Positions 24,551 through 34,238 are shown, counted from the first letter of the stretch. The stretch is 64,000 nucleotides of DNA from JTS-RE9 sp964649195 (GCA_964649195.1 CAZYPK010000010.1:1-64000); one strand, 5' to 3'. Notes: generated by a model not told the origin, from the sequence alone. Numbers and translations are program-made.

Positions 24551-26230
24551 ATGGTGGACATGACGACTTTGGCACCCCCTCAATCCGGCGAAGACCCGTC
24601 GAGTCAGGCCGGGTTTCTGGATCGCATCCTTCAAGCCACGGCGGAGGCCGCCGCCTCGGCTGCGGACGGGCCGGGGGTTCCGGGGAGCGGCGGGACGGAA
24701 GCGATTCCGTCGTGGTTCCGTTCGCTTTGTCTTTGCCTGGGGCAGGTGCCGGACCTGCGGCAGCCGGGCGTTCGCCGCGCCGTCTTCCTGCTACTCACCC
24801 GCGTGATCGCCCGGATCGATCATCTCCTGACCGAGCAGGTCAACGCGATCCTCCATCACCCGCGGTTCCAGAAGCTGGAGGCCTCGTGGCGGGGGCTCAG
24901 TTACCTCGTACTTCAGAGCGAACGGGGTGAGGCGATCAAGGTCCGGGTGCTGAGCGTGACGTGGAAGGAACTGGCCCGCGATGCCGAGCGGGCGGTCGAG
25001 TTCGATCAGTCCGAAGTGTTCAGGAAGGTTTACGATCAGGAGTTCGGCATGCCCGGCGGTGTGCCGTTCAGTGTGCTGATCGGCGATTATGAGATTCGTC
25101 ACGTGCCCGGGGCGGAGCATTCCATCGACGACCTGGCGGTGCTGCGCTCGCTATCGGGCGTCGCCGCCGCCGCTTTTGCGCCGCTGATTCTCGCGGCTCA
25201 TCCGTCGCTGCTGGGGCTGGAACGCTTCGGCCAACTCGAACGCCCCATCAACCTGGCGCGGACCTTCCAGCAGGAGGAGTACCATCGCTGGCGATCGTTC
25301 CGCGAAAGCGAGGATGCCCGGTTCGTCGGCCTGACCCTGCCGCGGATTCTCATGCGCCTGCCTTACGACGACACCTTCGGCTCGGCGCGGATCGTCATCT
25401 GCAAGGCATGCGCGGCGCATCTGAATCGTCTGGGCGGCTCCCAATGCCCGCGCTGCGGAGAGGAGTTCGACCCCGAAAGGCCGCAGACGTATTACGTCCG
25501 CAACGTCGGCTTCCGCTTCCGCGAGGAAGTGGAGGGGCCGGACAACACGAAGTACCTCTGGGGCGGCGCGTCCTTCGCCTTCGCGGCCGTGCTGATGCGG
25601 GCCTTCGCCGACTGCGGCTGGCTGGCGGATATCCGCGGGTTCCAGCGCGGCGTCGAGTCGGGAGGGATCGTCACCGGTCTCCCCGTCCATTCGTTCAGCA
25701 CCGATCGGCCCGGCGTGGTCAACAAGCCGCCGGTCGATGTGGCCATCGGCGACATGCAGGAGAAAGACCTGTGCGACCTGGGCCTGATCCCGCTGTGCCC
25801 CTGCAAGGACACGGATTACTGCGTGTTCTACGGCAATCCCTCGGTTCACAAACCCAGGCTCTACGATACGCAGGCGGCGACGATGAACGCCCGCATCTCC
25901 TCGATGCTCCAGTACACGCTCTGCGTCGCCCGCTTCACGCATTACCTGAAAGTCATCGGCCGCGACAAGGTCGCCTCGTTCTCCTCGCACACGGAGCTGG
26001 AAGACACGCTCAACCGCTGGCTCAACGATTACGTCGCGCCGGGCGAGCACCTGGCGCCGGAGGTCAAGGCGCGATTCCCCCTGCGGCAGGCCACCGTGGA
26101 AATCCGCGGTCTGCCCGACAAGCCGGGCAGTTACCATTGTGTCGTGCGCCTTTGGCCTCACTACCAGTTGGACGATCTGACGGCGGCGGTGCGGCTTCAG
26201 ACGGAGCTGAAGCCGTCGAGCATCGCCTGA
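24551..26230 (+). CDS. Second TssC-like sheath protein with zinc-ribbon insertion
   Basis: About 559 residues. It follows the TssC pattern throughout: AILHHPRFQKLEASWRGLSYLV, AVEFDQSEVFRKVYDQEFGMPGG, WRSFRESEDARFVGLTLPRILMRLPY, GLIPLCPCKDTDYCVFYG and the C-terminal LWPHYQLDDLTAAVRLQTEL. Unlike the neighbouring TssC it has an insertion of roughly 40 residues after MRLPY carrying CKAC-X11-CPRC (Cys284, 287, 299, 302), a clear zinc-ribbon knuckle. The 20 residues after it (PQTYYVRNVGFRFREEVEG) have no match in the canonical copy. TssC paralogues are known in some T6SS (ImpC/ImpD, TssC41/TssC40 in rhizobia), but I know of none with a zinc ribbon. It may be a minor sheath or baseplate-proximal subunit. 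Start at MVDMTTLAPP; an earlier frame reads through low-complexity DNA. Confidence 0.85.
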   Translation: MVDMTTLAPPQSGEDPSSQAGFLDRILQATAEAAASAADGPGVPGSGGTEAIPSWFRSLCLCLGQVPDLRQPGVRRAVFLLLTRVIARIDHLLTEQVNAILHHPRFQKLEASWRGLSYLVLQSERGEAIKVRVLSVTWKELARDAERAVEFDQSEVFRKVYDQEFGMPGGVPFSVLIGDYEIRHVPGAEHSIDDLAVLRSLSGVAAAAFAPLILAAHPSLLGLERFGQLERPINLARTFQQEEYHRWRSFRESEDARFVGLTLPRILMRLPYDDTFGSARIVICKACAAHLNRLGGSQCPRCGEEFDPERPQTYYVRNVGFRFREEVEGPDNTKYLWGGASFAFAAVLMRAFADCGWLADIRGFQRGVESGGIVTGLPVHSFSTDRPGVVNKPPVDVAIGDMQEKDLCDLGLIPLCPCKDTDYCVFYGNPSVHKPRLYDTQAATMNARISSMLQYTLCVARFTHYLKVIGRDKVASFSSHTELEDTLNRWLNDYVAPGEHLAPEVKARFPLRQATVEIRGLPDKPGSYHCVVRLWPHYQLDDLTAAVRLQTELKPSSIA

Positions 26231-26252
26231 CGCAATCGGACGAAAGGAAACC

Positions 26253-27074
26253 ATGACTGCAGCCGAATGCTTCAAAGCGGGCCGACTGAATGACGCCGTC
26301 GCGGCGGCGGCGGCGGACGTGAAGGCCAAGCCGGGCGATTCGGCGCGGCGGGCATTGCTGGCGGAGCTGCTCTGTTTCACCGGAGACCTCCAACGCGCCG
26401 ATACCCACCTTTCCACCGTCGCGGACCTGTCGCCCGACATGGTTCTGGGTGTCGGGCAGTTCCGGCAACTGATCCGTGCCGAACAGGCGCGCGTGGATTT
26501 TTACGAGTCGGGCCGGCTGCCTCAGATGCTTGTGGAACCCGGTCCCGCGCTGCAGCTGCGCCTGCGGGCCGCGATCGCCTTGCGCGAAGGCCGATTTGAT
26601 GAAGCCGCGACGCTCCTTCAGCAGGCGCAGGAGCAGACGCCCGCAGCCGAGGGCCAGTGTGACGGCAAGGCGTTCGCGGAGTTCCGCGATCTGGACGACC
26701 TTTGCGCCGAGGTGCTGGAAGTATTCACGGGAGATGGCCGGTTCTTCTGGATTCCGATCGAGAGCGTGGAGACGATCGAGTTCGAGCCGCCGACGCGGCC
26801 TCGCGATCTGCTCTGGCGTCAGGCGCAGTTGAGCGTGCGCAGCGGTCCCGACGGCGTGGTGTTCGTGCCGGCGCTTTATCCGGGCTCGGCCGGCGCGGAG
26901 GATGATGCGATCCGCCTGGGCCGGTCCACGCAGTGGCTGGACGAGGGCGGCCGGCCTGTGCGCGGGCAGGGGCAGCGCATGTTCCTCGTCGGGGATGAGG
27001 CGCTGGGCGTGACACAGATGAAGAAGCTCGCGCTGACCGCTCCGGCAGGCGCGGAGCGCGGACAGGGAGATTGA
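26253..27074 (+). CDS. tagJ: T6SS accessory protein TagJ (ImpE family)
   Basis: A 273-residue soluble protein of the ImpE/TagJ (HsiE) family. The N-terminal TPR-like half begins CFKAGRLNDAVAAAAADVKAKPGDSARR, the family signature, and continues with LCFTGDLQRADTHLSTVADLSPD. The C-terminal half has FFWIPIESVETIEFEPPTRPRDLLWRQA and the VFVPALYPGS loop. TagJ binds the TssB N-terminus and is thought to affect sheath recycling by TssH. It sits between the sheath genes and tssE, as in other T6SS clusters that carry it. A GAAAGGAAACC precedes the ATG. Confidence 0.9.
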   Translation: MTAAECFKAGRLNDAVAAAAADVKAKPGDSARRALLAELLCFTGDLQRADTHLSTVADLSPDMVLGVGQFRQLIRAEQARVDFYESGRLPQMLVEPGPALQLRLRAAIALREGRFDEAATLLQQAQEQTPAAEGQCDGKAFAEFRDLDDLCAEVLEVFTGDGRFFWIPIESVETIEFEPPTRPRDLLWRQAQLSVRSGPDGVVFVPALYPGSAGAEDDAIRLGRSTQWLDEGGRPVRGQGQRMFLVGDEALGVTQMKKLALTAPAGAERGQGD

Positions 27075-27077
27075 CCC

Positions 27078-27551
27078 GTGGTCGATGCCTATTCCAACAC
27101 ACCCGTTCACAAGCCGCTGCTGGACAGGCTGATCACCGGCGGCGCGGACCTTGCGGCGACTTCGTTTCAGCGCATCCGCGACCTGAAGCAGTCGGTGCGG
27201 CGGGATCTGGAAGCGCTGCTCAACACGCGCTGGCGCTGCACGCCGCCGCCCGAGAGCCTGAAGCAACTGAAGACGTCCCTGGCGAACTACGGCGTGCCGG
27301 ACGTGACGGGCGCGGCCTTCGCCAGCCCGCGGTCGCGCGAGGAACTGGTTCAACTGATCGAACGGGCGATCGAGTATTTCGAGCCGCGGCTGAAATCGGT
27401 GCGCGTGTCGCTGAATGATGACGATGACCCCGGCGAACGGACGCTGCGGTTCAGGATCGACGCGGTGCTGTGCGTCGAGCCGATCGAAGAACGGGTGCTT
27501 TTCGATTCGGTGTTGGAGCCGGCACGTTCCTTCAAGGTGACGTCGGGATGA
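27078..27551 (+). CDS. tssE: T6SS baseplate protein TssE (gp25-like)
   Basis: A 157-residue gp25/lysozyme-like baseplate wedge protein. It starts at a GTG with GGGAG nine bases upstream, three bases after the tagJ stop. Family blocks include LLDRLI near the start, LKQSVRRDLEALLNTRWRC, LANYGVPDVTGAAF, and the C-terminal IERAIEYFEPRLKSVRVSL followed by LRFRIDAVLCVEP, the conserved strand pair. It starts sheath assembly on the baseplate. Its stop codon overlaps the tssF start by four bases (ATGA), so translation is coupled. Confidence 0.93.
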   Translation: MVDAYSNTPVHKPLLDRLITGGADLAATSFQRIRDLKQSVRRDLEALLNTRWRCTPPPESLKQLKTSLANYGVPDVTGAAFASPRSREELVQLIERAIEYFEPRLKSVRVSLNDDDDPGERTLRFRIDAVLCVEPIEERVLFDSVLEPARSFKVTSG

Positions 27552-29368
27552 GCGACGAGTTGCTGAGCCATTACAACCGGGAACTGGCCTTCATCCGCAA
27601 GATGGGCGGCCAGTTCGCCGCCGCCAACCCGGCGCTGGCCGGCGCGCTGCGCCTGCGCGAGGACGGCTCGGCGGACCCGTTCGTCGAGCGGATGATCGAG
27701 GCCTTCGCCTACCTCAATGCCCGCACGCGGCGCAAGATCGAGGATGACTTCCCCGAGATCACCGACGCCATGCTCTCGGTGCTTTACCCGCACTACCTCG
27801 CGCCGGTGCCTTCGATGGCCATCGCCCAGTTCGCGCTCGACCGGTCGCAGGGCGGCCTGGTGAAGGGCCACAAGATTCCCCGCGGCTCGATCATCGAGAC
27901 GGACGAGGTTCAGGGCGAAGTCTGCCACTTCCGCACCTGCTACCCCGTGCAGTTGTGGCCCTTCGAGGTGCGGGAGGCGAGCCTGGGTCTGCTGGCGTCG
28001 GCGCCGTCGAGCAAGACCCGCGCCGCGGCCGTGCTGCGCATCGGGCTCAAATGCTTCACCAAGGACACGACCTTCGCCAAGCTTGAGATGCCTTCGCTGC
28101 GGTTCCATCTGAAGGGACAGCCGCAGCACATGAACGCGCTGTATGAACTGCTGATGCGCGAGGCGACTGATGTGATCCTCGCCAACGGGCCCAAGGATCC
28201 TCGACCCGTGGTGCTGGGCGCACAATGCCTTCGCCCCGCAGGCTTCGCGGAGGACGAGTCGCTCCTTCCCGCCACGCCGCAGTCCTTTGCGGGCTATCAC
28301 CTGCTGACGGATCTGTTCGCGCTGCCTGAGAAGTTTCTCTTCTTCGATCTGACGGGCCTGAGCCCGAAGGTGCTGGAGTCCATCGGCAACCAGATGGAGG
28401 TGTTCATCTACCTGAACCGATCCGTCGAGGACATCGAGCAGAACATCTCGGCGGAGTCGTTTCGCCTGGGCTGCGCGCCGGTGGTGAACCTCTTCGAGAA
28501 GGTCGCCGAGCCCATTTCGCTCACGCAGGAGCAGACGGAGTATCGCGTGGTGCCGGACTCGCGCCGGTCTCTGGGGCTGGAGGTGTACCGGGTCAGCGAG
28601 GTGATTGCGACGAACGAGCAGGGCGACGAGGTGCTGTTGCATCCGTTTTATTCTTTCAAGCACGCCTCGGCCACCGAGCGGGATGTCTTCTGGTACGCCT
28701 CGCGTCAGCCTTCGGTCCACCAAGGCAAGGTTCGCGACGGCGGGACGGCCACGTTCCTGTCGCTGGCGGACCTGGCCTTCCGGTTCGCGGGTTCATCGAA
28801 GTGGACGCTCGCGCCCCGGACGATCTGCCTGAACCGCGACCTGCCCCGGCACATCCGCCAGGGGGCACGGTTGACGCTGGTGGGCGGCGGGCCTCTGGCG
28901 TCGCTGTCGTTCATCACGCAGCCGACGCCGACGCGCCGGCCGGCGATCCGCCACGGGGCGCTGTGGCGGCTGATCTCGCACCTGTCGCTGAATCACCTGT
29001 CGCTCACCGGCGGGCCCGACGGGGCTGATGCGCTGCGCGAACTCTTCACGCTTCACGACTTCGTGGACTCGACCGAGACGCGCACGAAAATCTCCGGCCT
29101 GCTGGACATCTCCAGCCGGCGCGTCACCCGCCGCGCCGGCGCGAGCGATATCAACGGCGGCCTGTGCCGGGGCCTCCAGGTCACGGCCGTGTTCGATCCC
29201 ACCCGCTTCACCGACAACAGCCTTTTCCTGTACGCGAGCGTGCTGGAACGGTTCCTGGGGCTTTACTGTTCGATCAACTCCTTCACTGAACTGGTGGTGC
29301 GATCAACGCAGCATCAGGAGGACTTTCATCAATGGCCTCCGCGAGCGGCCCACAAAGCACTTCTGTGA
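27548..29368 (+). CDS. tssF: T6SS baseplate protein TssF
   Basis: A 606-residue baseplate component (VasA/ImpG family). The start MSDELLSHYNRELAFIRKMG is the family's conserved N-terminus, and AFAYLNARTRRKIEDDFPEITDAMLSVLYPHYLAPVPSMAI follows, a highly conserved block. Later segments FFDLTGLSP and FYSFKHASATERDVFWYASRQPS, and the C-terminal YASVLERFLGLYCSINSFTEL, also match. It forms with TssG and TssE the wedge that docks on TssK. It overlaps tssE by four bases and tssG by 37. Confidence 0.95.
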   Translation: MSDELLSHYNRELAFIRKMGGQFAAANPALAGALRLREDGSADPFVERMIEAFAYLNARTRRKIEDDFPEITDAMLSVLYPHYLAPVPSMAIAQFALDRSQGGLVKGHKIPRGSIIETDEVQGEVCHFRTCYPVQLWPFEVREASLGLLASAPSSKTRAAAVLRIGLKCFTKDTTFAKLEMPSLRFHLKGQPQHMNALYELLMREATDVILANGPKDPRPVVLGAQCLRPAGFAEDESLLPATPQSFAGYHLLTDLFALPEKFLFFDLTGLSPKVLESIGNQMEVFIYLNRSVEDIEQNISAESFRLGCAPVVNLFEKVAEPISLTQEQTEYRVVPDSRRSLGLEVYRVSEVIATNEQGDEVLLHPFYSFKHASATERDVFWYASRQPSVHQGKVRDGGTATFLSLADLAFRFAGSSKWTLAPRTICLNRDLPRHIRQGARLTLVGGGPLASLSFITQPTPTRRPAIRHGALWRLISHLSLNHLSLTGGPDGADALRELFTLHDFVDSTETRTKISGLLDISSRRVTRRAGASDINGGLCRGLQVTAVFDPTRFTDNSLFLYASVLERFLGLYCSINSFTELVVRSTQHQEDFHQWPPRAAHKALL

Positions 29369-30441
29369 TCGACGAGCTTTTTCGCCGGGCCTACCGCTTC
29401 GACTTCTTCGCGGCGGTGCGGCTGCTGGAGCGGGCGGCCCGTCAGCAGGCCGGCGATGGGCCGGCGCGATCGCAGGTGGGATATGACGCTCATCCCGCCG
29501 ATGAGATCGTCCGCTTTCAGGCGTTGCCTTCGCTGGCGTTTCCTTCGTCATCGGTGGTGGAGTTGGTCAGGGGGAAGGAACTGGCGTCGGGCAGGATCGA
29601 GCCGCCGATCCTGACCTGCTCCTTCATGGGGCTGACCGGACCGGCGGGAGTGCTGCCCGATCACTTCACCAGCCTGCTTATCCGCACGATCCGCGAGCGG
29701 GATCACGGCCTGCGCGAGTGGCTCGATCTGTTCCATCACCGTTCGGTTTCGCTGTTCTACCGCGCGTGGGAGAAGCACCGCTTCACGGTGGGCTACGAGC
29801 GTGCCTACAGCCGGCCGGCCGAGCAGGCCGGCGGCGGCGGGGGCGCGGATCGGACGGACCTGTTCACGTTCAGTCTTTTCAGTCTCGTCGGGCTGGGGAC
29901 GAATCCGCTGCGCAGGCGCATGGCGGTGGATGATCACGCGATCCTTTTTTATGCGGGGCACTTTGCCCGTTACCCGCGCAGCGCGACGGCCCTGCGGCAG
30001 ATCGTGGCGGACTACTTCGAGATGCCCGCCGAGGTGGAGCAGTTCAAGGGGCGCTGGCAGCATCTGGCGCGGGAGGACTGCTCGAGCATGGGCGCGGAGC
30101 AGGGGCGGAACAATCAACTGGGCCGAACGCTCATCGCCGGCCGGCGGGTGTGGGATGTGCAGAGCGGATTTCGCATTCGCCTGGGCCCGTTGAATGACGG
30201 GCAGTTCCGGTCCATGCTGCCCAGCGGCGGTGGTCTGAAGCAGTTGTGCCAGCTCGTGCGGCTCTATGCGGGGGACGAGTTCGACTTCGACGTGCAGCCC
30301 GTGCTCGCCGCCGACGCGATCAGGCAATGCCGGCTCGGCTCGCGGGAAGGGGACGGCCGGCTGGGCTGGAACATCTTCATGTGCTCCAGGCCGGCGGAGA
30401 AGGACTTTGACGGCGTCGCCTTTCATCTGGATGATGTCTGA
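29332..30441 (+). CDS. tssG: T6SS baseplate protein TssG
   Basis: A 369-residue baseplate protein (VasB/ImpH family). The N-terminal FDFFAAVRLLERAARQ and the following VRFQALPSLAFPSSSV are family signatures, then ILTCSFMGLTGPAGVLPDHFT and the FHHRSVSLFYRAWEKHR segment, all characteristic of TssG. It partners TssF in the wedge. An AGGAGG ten bases upstream of the ATG lies inside the tssF coding region; the 37-base overlap is longer than usual but keeps both proteins full length. The 60-base gap to tssH contains its ribosome site. Confidence 0.95.
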   Translation: MASASGPQSTSVIDELFRRAYRFDFFAAVRLLERAARQQAGDGPARSQVGYDAHPADEIVRFQALPSLAFPSSSVVELVRGKELASGRIEPPILTCSFMGLTGPAGVLPDHFTSLLIRTIRERDHGLREWLDLFHHRSVSLFYRAWEKHRFTVGYERAYSRPAEQAGGGGGADRTDLFTFSLFSLVGLGTNPLRRRMAVDDHAILFYAGHFARYPRSATALRQIVADYFEMPAEVEQFKGRWQHLAREDCSSMGAEQGRNNQLGRTLIAGRRVWDVQSGFRIRLGPLNDGQFRSMLPSGGGLKQLCQLVRLYAGDEFDFDVQPVLAADAIRQCRLGSREGDGRLGWNIFMCSRPAEKDFDGVAFHLDDV

Positions 30442-30501
30442 CGCACGGGCGGGAGTCGATCCGGCGGAGAAGACGGTTTCGCACTTTCACAGGGAGTTCT
30501 C

Positions 30502-33264
30502 ATGGCAACGGTCGATCTGAAGTCGCTGATCTCCAAGCTGAACGAGACATGCCATCGCGCCATGGAGGCGGCGGCCGGGCTCTGCCTCTCTCGAACGCAT
30601 TACAACGTCGAACTGGAGCACTGGCTGCTCAAGCTGCTCGACACGCCCAACACCGATCTGGCGGTGCTCCTGCGCCACTTCGGCGTCGAGCAGTCGCGGC
30701 TGATCGCCGACCTGACCGCGGCGATCGATCGCCTCAAGACCGGCAACTCGCGCCCGCCTGTGCTGAGCCCGACCATCCTCGATCTGGCGCGCGAAGCCTG
30801 GCTGATCGCGTCGATCGACCTGGGCGCGGCCCGCATCCGCTCCGGCCACCTGCTCTGCGCGCTGCTGGCCGATGAAAGCCTGCGGCGCATGGCCTTCGAT
30901 GCGTCCGCGCAGTTCGAGAAGATCTCCCGCGAGTCGCTCAGGAAGGAGATCAGCCATCTCATCGCCAACTCGGTCGAGGAAGTGGGCGATCGCGATCCGC
31001 TCGCCGACGTTGGCCGCGAAGGCGGATCGCCGACAGGCGTCGGTCCCGCGCGCACCGGCAAGCCTTCCAAGACGCCTTCGCTCGATCAGTTCACCATCGA
31101 TCTGACGGCCCGCGCCAAGGCGGGCAGGATCGATCCCGTGCTGGGCCGCGACAGCGAGGTGCGGCAGATCGTGGACATCCTCATGCGCCGCCGGCAGAAC
31201 AACCCGATCCTCACCGGCGAGGCGGGGGTGGGCAAGACGGCGGTGGTCGAGGGCTTCGCCCAGCGGATCGCCGACGGCGATGTGCCTCCGCCTTTGCGAA
31301 ACGTGGTCCTGCGCACGCTGGACCTGGGTCTGCTTCAGGCCGGCGCGGGCATCAAGGGCGAGTTCGAGAACCGGCTGCGATCGGTGATCGATGAAGTCAA
31401 GGCTTCGCCTCAGCCCATCATCATGTTCATCGACGAGGCGCACATGATGATCGGCGCCGGAGGCCAGGCGGGTCAGGGCGACGCGGCGAATCTGCTCAAG
31501 CCGGCGCTGGCGCGCGGCGAGCTGCGGACGATCGCCGCGACCACCTGGGCCGAGTACAAGAAGTATTTCGAGAAGGATCCCGCGCTGGCGCGGCGGTTCC
31601 AGGTGGTGAAGGTCGAGGAGCCGGACGAGGACAAGGCGGTGCAGATGATGCGCGGGCTGGTCGAGACGCTGGAGAAGCATCACGTCGTGCGCGTGCTGGA
31701 TGAAGCGGTCGTCGATTCGGTGCGTCTGAGCCATCGCTATATCGCCGGCCGGCAGTTGCCTGACAAATCGGTGAGCCTGCTGGACACGGCCTGCGCCCGC
31801 GTGGCGATCGGGCACAGCGCGATCCCGTCTGCCGTCGAAGACTGCCGGCGGCGAATCCAGCAACTGGGCGTGGCGATCGACATTCTCAACCGCGAGCAGA
31901 CCACCGGCGGCAGGCACGAGACCCGTATCGCCGAGCTCGGCGAGGAGAAGGCCGCGGCGGAGGCGGAGCTTGAGGCCCTCGAAGCGAGGTGGAAGCAGGA
32001 GCTTGGGCTGGTCGAGGAGCTGCGCAAGGTGCGCGACCAGTTGGAGACGGGCAGGCGCGCCAAGGCCGCGCCGCCTGACGGCCAGGCGAGCGCCGCTGCG
32101 CCCGGCGCGCCGCCTGCCGCCGATGCCGGAGCAAGCAAGGCCGCGACGCAGGAGACCTTGACGCCCGAGCAGATCGACGCGGCCCGTGCCGATCTGGATC
32201 GTCTCAGCGGCGAACTGCGAACGGTGCAGGGCGAGCATCCGCTGCTTTCGGTCTGCGTGGATTCGCAGTCGATCGCGGAGGTCGTCTCCGGCTGGACAGG
32301 CATCCCCGTCGGCCGCATGGTGTCCGATGAAATTCGCACGGTCCTGGCGCTGAAGGAGCGGATGGAGGAGCGCATCGTGGGGCAGTCCCACGCGCTGGAC
32401 GCGATCGCCCAGCGCATCCGCACCAGCCGGGCGAATCTCACCGATCCGCGAAAGCCCATCGGCGTGTTCCTCATGGTCGGGCCTTCGGGCGTCGGCAAGA
32501 CGGAGACGGCCCTGACGCTGGCGGACCTGCTCTACGGCGGGGAGCAGAATCTCTCCGTGATCAACATGTCCGAGTTCAAGGAGGAGCACAAGGTGTCGCT
32601 GCTCATGGGATCGCCTCCCGGATACGTCGGCTATGGCGAGGGCGGCGTGCTCACCGAGGCCGTGCGCCGCAGACCCTACAGCGTCATCCTGCTGGACGAG
32701 ATGGAAAAGGCCCACCCCGGCGTGCAGGACATCTTCTACCAGGTGTTCGACAAAGGCATGCTGCGCGACGGCGAAGGAAGGGATATCGACTTCAAGAACA
32801 CCGTCGTCATCATGACCAGCAACGCCGCCAGCAACACGGTGATGAAGCTCTGCGCCGATGAAGAGACGCGGCCCGATGCGATGGGCCTGGCCGAGGCGCT
32901 GCATCCGGAGCTGCTGAAGACCTTCAAGCCGGCGTTTCTCGGGCGCGTGACGCTGGTGCCCTATTTCCCGCTGACCGACCAGGTGATGCGCGGCATTATC
33001 GAGCTGCAACTGGGCCGGGTGGGCAAGCGGATCAAGGAGAACTATCGCGCCCGCTTCAGCTACACCCCGGCCGTGGTGGACTCGATCGCCAGCCGCTGCA
33101 CCGAGGTCGAAAGCGGCGCCCGCAACGTCGATCACATCATCAGCCGTTCGCTGCTGCCGGAGATGTCCGTCGAGTTCCTGTCGCGCATGGGCGAAGGCAA
33201 GACCATCGGTGAAGTCACGGTTGACCTGGGCAAGGACGGCGGCTTCGAGTATCGGATTGCCTGA
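30502..33264 (+). CDS. tssH: T6SS sheath-recycling AAA+ ATPase TssH (ClpV)
   Basis: A 920-residue Clp/Hsp100 ATPase of the ClpV type. The N-terminal domain begins KSLISKLNETCHRAMEAAAGLC, the ClpV-specific segment that recognises the TssC N-terminus, in place of the ClpB form. Two AAA+ modules are intact: Walker A GEAGVGKT at 239-246 with Walker B IIMFIDEAH, and GPSGVGKT at 660-667 with Walker B VILLDEMEKAHP. A coiled middle domain lies at about 450-580 and includes an Ala/Pro-rich insert near 525-550. It disassembles contracted sheath. AGGGAG precedes the ATG. The following 269-base gap contains the hcp ribosome site. Confidence 0.96.
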   Translation: MATVDLKSLISKLNETCHRAMEAAAGLCLSRTHYNVELEHWLLKLLDTPNTDLAVLLRHFGVEQSRLIADLTAAIDRLKTGNSRPPVLSPTILDLAREAWLIASIDLGAARIRSGHLLCALLADESLRRMAFDASAQFEKISRESLRKEISHLIANSVEEVGDRDPLADVGREGGSPTGVGPARTGKPSKTPSLDQFTIDLTARAKAGRIDPVLGRDSEVRQIVDILMRRRQNNPILTGEAGVGKTAVVEGFAQRIADGDVPPPLRNVVLRTLDLGLLQAGAGIKGEFENRLRSVIDEVKASPQPIIMFIDEAHMMIGAGGQAGQGDAANLLKPALARGELRTIAATTWAEYKKYFEKDPALARRFQVVKVEEPDEDKAVQMMRGLVETLEKHHVVRVLDEAVVDSVRLSHRYIAGRQLPDKSVSLLDTACARVAIGHSAIPSAVEDCRRRIQQLGVAIDILNREQTTGGRHETRIAELGEEKAAAEAELEALEARWKQELGLVEELRKVRDQLETGRRAKAAPPDGQASAAAPGAPPAADAGASKAATQETLTPEQIDAARADLDRLSGELRTVQGEHPLLSVCVDSQSIAEVVSGWTGIPVGRMVSDEIRTVLALKERMEERIVGQSHALDAIAQRIRTSRANLTDPRKPIGVFLMVGPSGVGKTETALTLADLLYGGEQNLSVINMSEFKEEHKVSLLMGSPPGYVGYGEGGVLTEAVRRRPYSVILLDEMEKAHPGVQDIFYQVFDKGMLRDGEGRDIDFKNTVVIMTSNAASNTVMKLCADEETRPDAMGLAEALHPELLKTFKPAFLGRVTLVPYFPLTDQVMRGIIELQLGRVGKRIKENYRARFSYTPAVVDSIASRCTEVESGARNVDHIISRSLLPEMSVEFLSRMGEGKTIGEVTVDLGKDGGFEYRIA

Positions 33265-33533
33265 TCGGTTCGCCTGCCGCGGGCGCGGAACCGCTCCTGG
33301 ACCTGGGCAATCGTCATCCGGCTCAGCCTTGGAAAGCAGGAAAATTGAGCATTCGCGGGAAAATGGAAGAAACCACGCAACTTCTCCGGCGGACTTGCGA
33401 CAATGGTGATGGTCAGGGACACGCAATGTCTGCGACCCGGACGTTGAATGCGAGGCTGATACGCAGGTCAGGCGGAACGTGAACCCGCCGCTGTCAACCT
33501 CGTCGAAACCAATTTCATCCAAGGAGTATTGAC

Positions 33534-34016
33534 ATGCCGGCTTTCCTCAAACTCGGTGACATCAAGGGCCAGGCGGAAGACGAGGACCACAAGGAGTGGA
33601 TCGTTGTCAAGTCGATGGATTCATCGATCCACCGTTCGATTCCCGATAGCGCCAAGGGCCACCAGCGCACGATGGGCGGGACGATGCTTTCGGACGTGAA
33701 CGTGGTTCGCCAGCTCGACAAGAGCTCCGTCAAGATGCAGGAGGCGTGTGCGAACGGCGTGTTCTTCGCCGAGGTCGAAATCCACTTCTGTGCCACCATC
33801 GGCAAGAAGCAGGAACCGTACCTGAAGTACAAGCTCAAGGACGTGATCCTGACGAACTATTCGTTTCAGGGCACCGGCGACGCCCAGGAGATACCGATGG
33901 AGCAGATCGCGATGAACTTCACCGAGGTGGAGTGGACCTACGTGCTGCTCAACCCGAAGACCGGCAAGATCGAAGGCAACATCCCCGGCAAGTACAACCC
34001 CGTCAAGGGTCGCTGA
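33534..34016 (+). CDS. hcp: T6SS tube protein Hcp (TssD)
   Basis: A 160-residue Hcp family protein. The opening AFLKLGDIKGQAEDEDHKEWI is typical, followed by beta-barrel strands with VNVVRQLDKSSVKMQEACANG and VEIHFCATIG, then YKLKDVILTNYSFQGTG and the C-terminal MNFTEVEWTYV. It stacks as hexameric rings into the inner tube. A strong AAGGAG seven bases before the ATG suggests high translation. A 269-base upstream gap and a downstream terminator make it likely to be expressed more strongly than its neighbours, as is common for hcp. Confidence 0.96.
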   Translation: MPAFLKLGDIKGQAEDEDHKEWIVVKSMDSSIHRSIPDSAKGHQRTMGGTMLSDVNVVRQLDKSSVKMQEACANGVFFAEVEIHFCATIGKKQEPYLKYKLKDVILTNYSFQGTGDAQEIPMEQIAMNFTEVEWTYVLLNPKTGKIEGNIPGKYNPVKGR

Positions 34017-34056
34017 TCGTCAGCATTGCCGACGGGAGCATTCAGCACACCCGAGC

Positions 34057-34097
34057 GGAACGAACCGGTGCCGCGTACCGGTTCGTTCCCTCTTTTG
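34057..34097 (+). terminator. Rho-independent terminator after hcp
   Basis: A perfect 12-bp stem GGAACGAACCGG / CCGGTTCGTTCC with a 9-base loop is followed by CTCTTTTG. It lies 40 bases past the hcp stop and should end most hcp transcripts. Confidence 0.85.
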
Positions 34098-34238
34098 TGC
34101 CGCGGGGTTGGCCGGACGGAACGGCTGTCGAGGCTGCACCCTCCGCCTGTTTGCGCTTTGCGGGTCAGGCAAGACGGCGATGGCAGGCAGAGCCTGGAAG
34201 GCGGTTCGTCGCACCCGGTTTTCATCGGTGGAACAGCC

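Noticed and set aside
30487..33522. A 1011-codon minus-strand frame opposite tssH
   Set aside because: Same reason: antisense to an intact ClpV with both Walker motifs.
33300..33533. Possible sigma-54 promoter before hcp
   Set aside because: TGG and TTG triplets occur, but the spacing does not fit the -24/-12 consensus.
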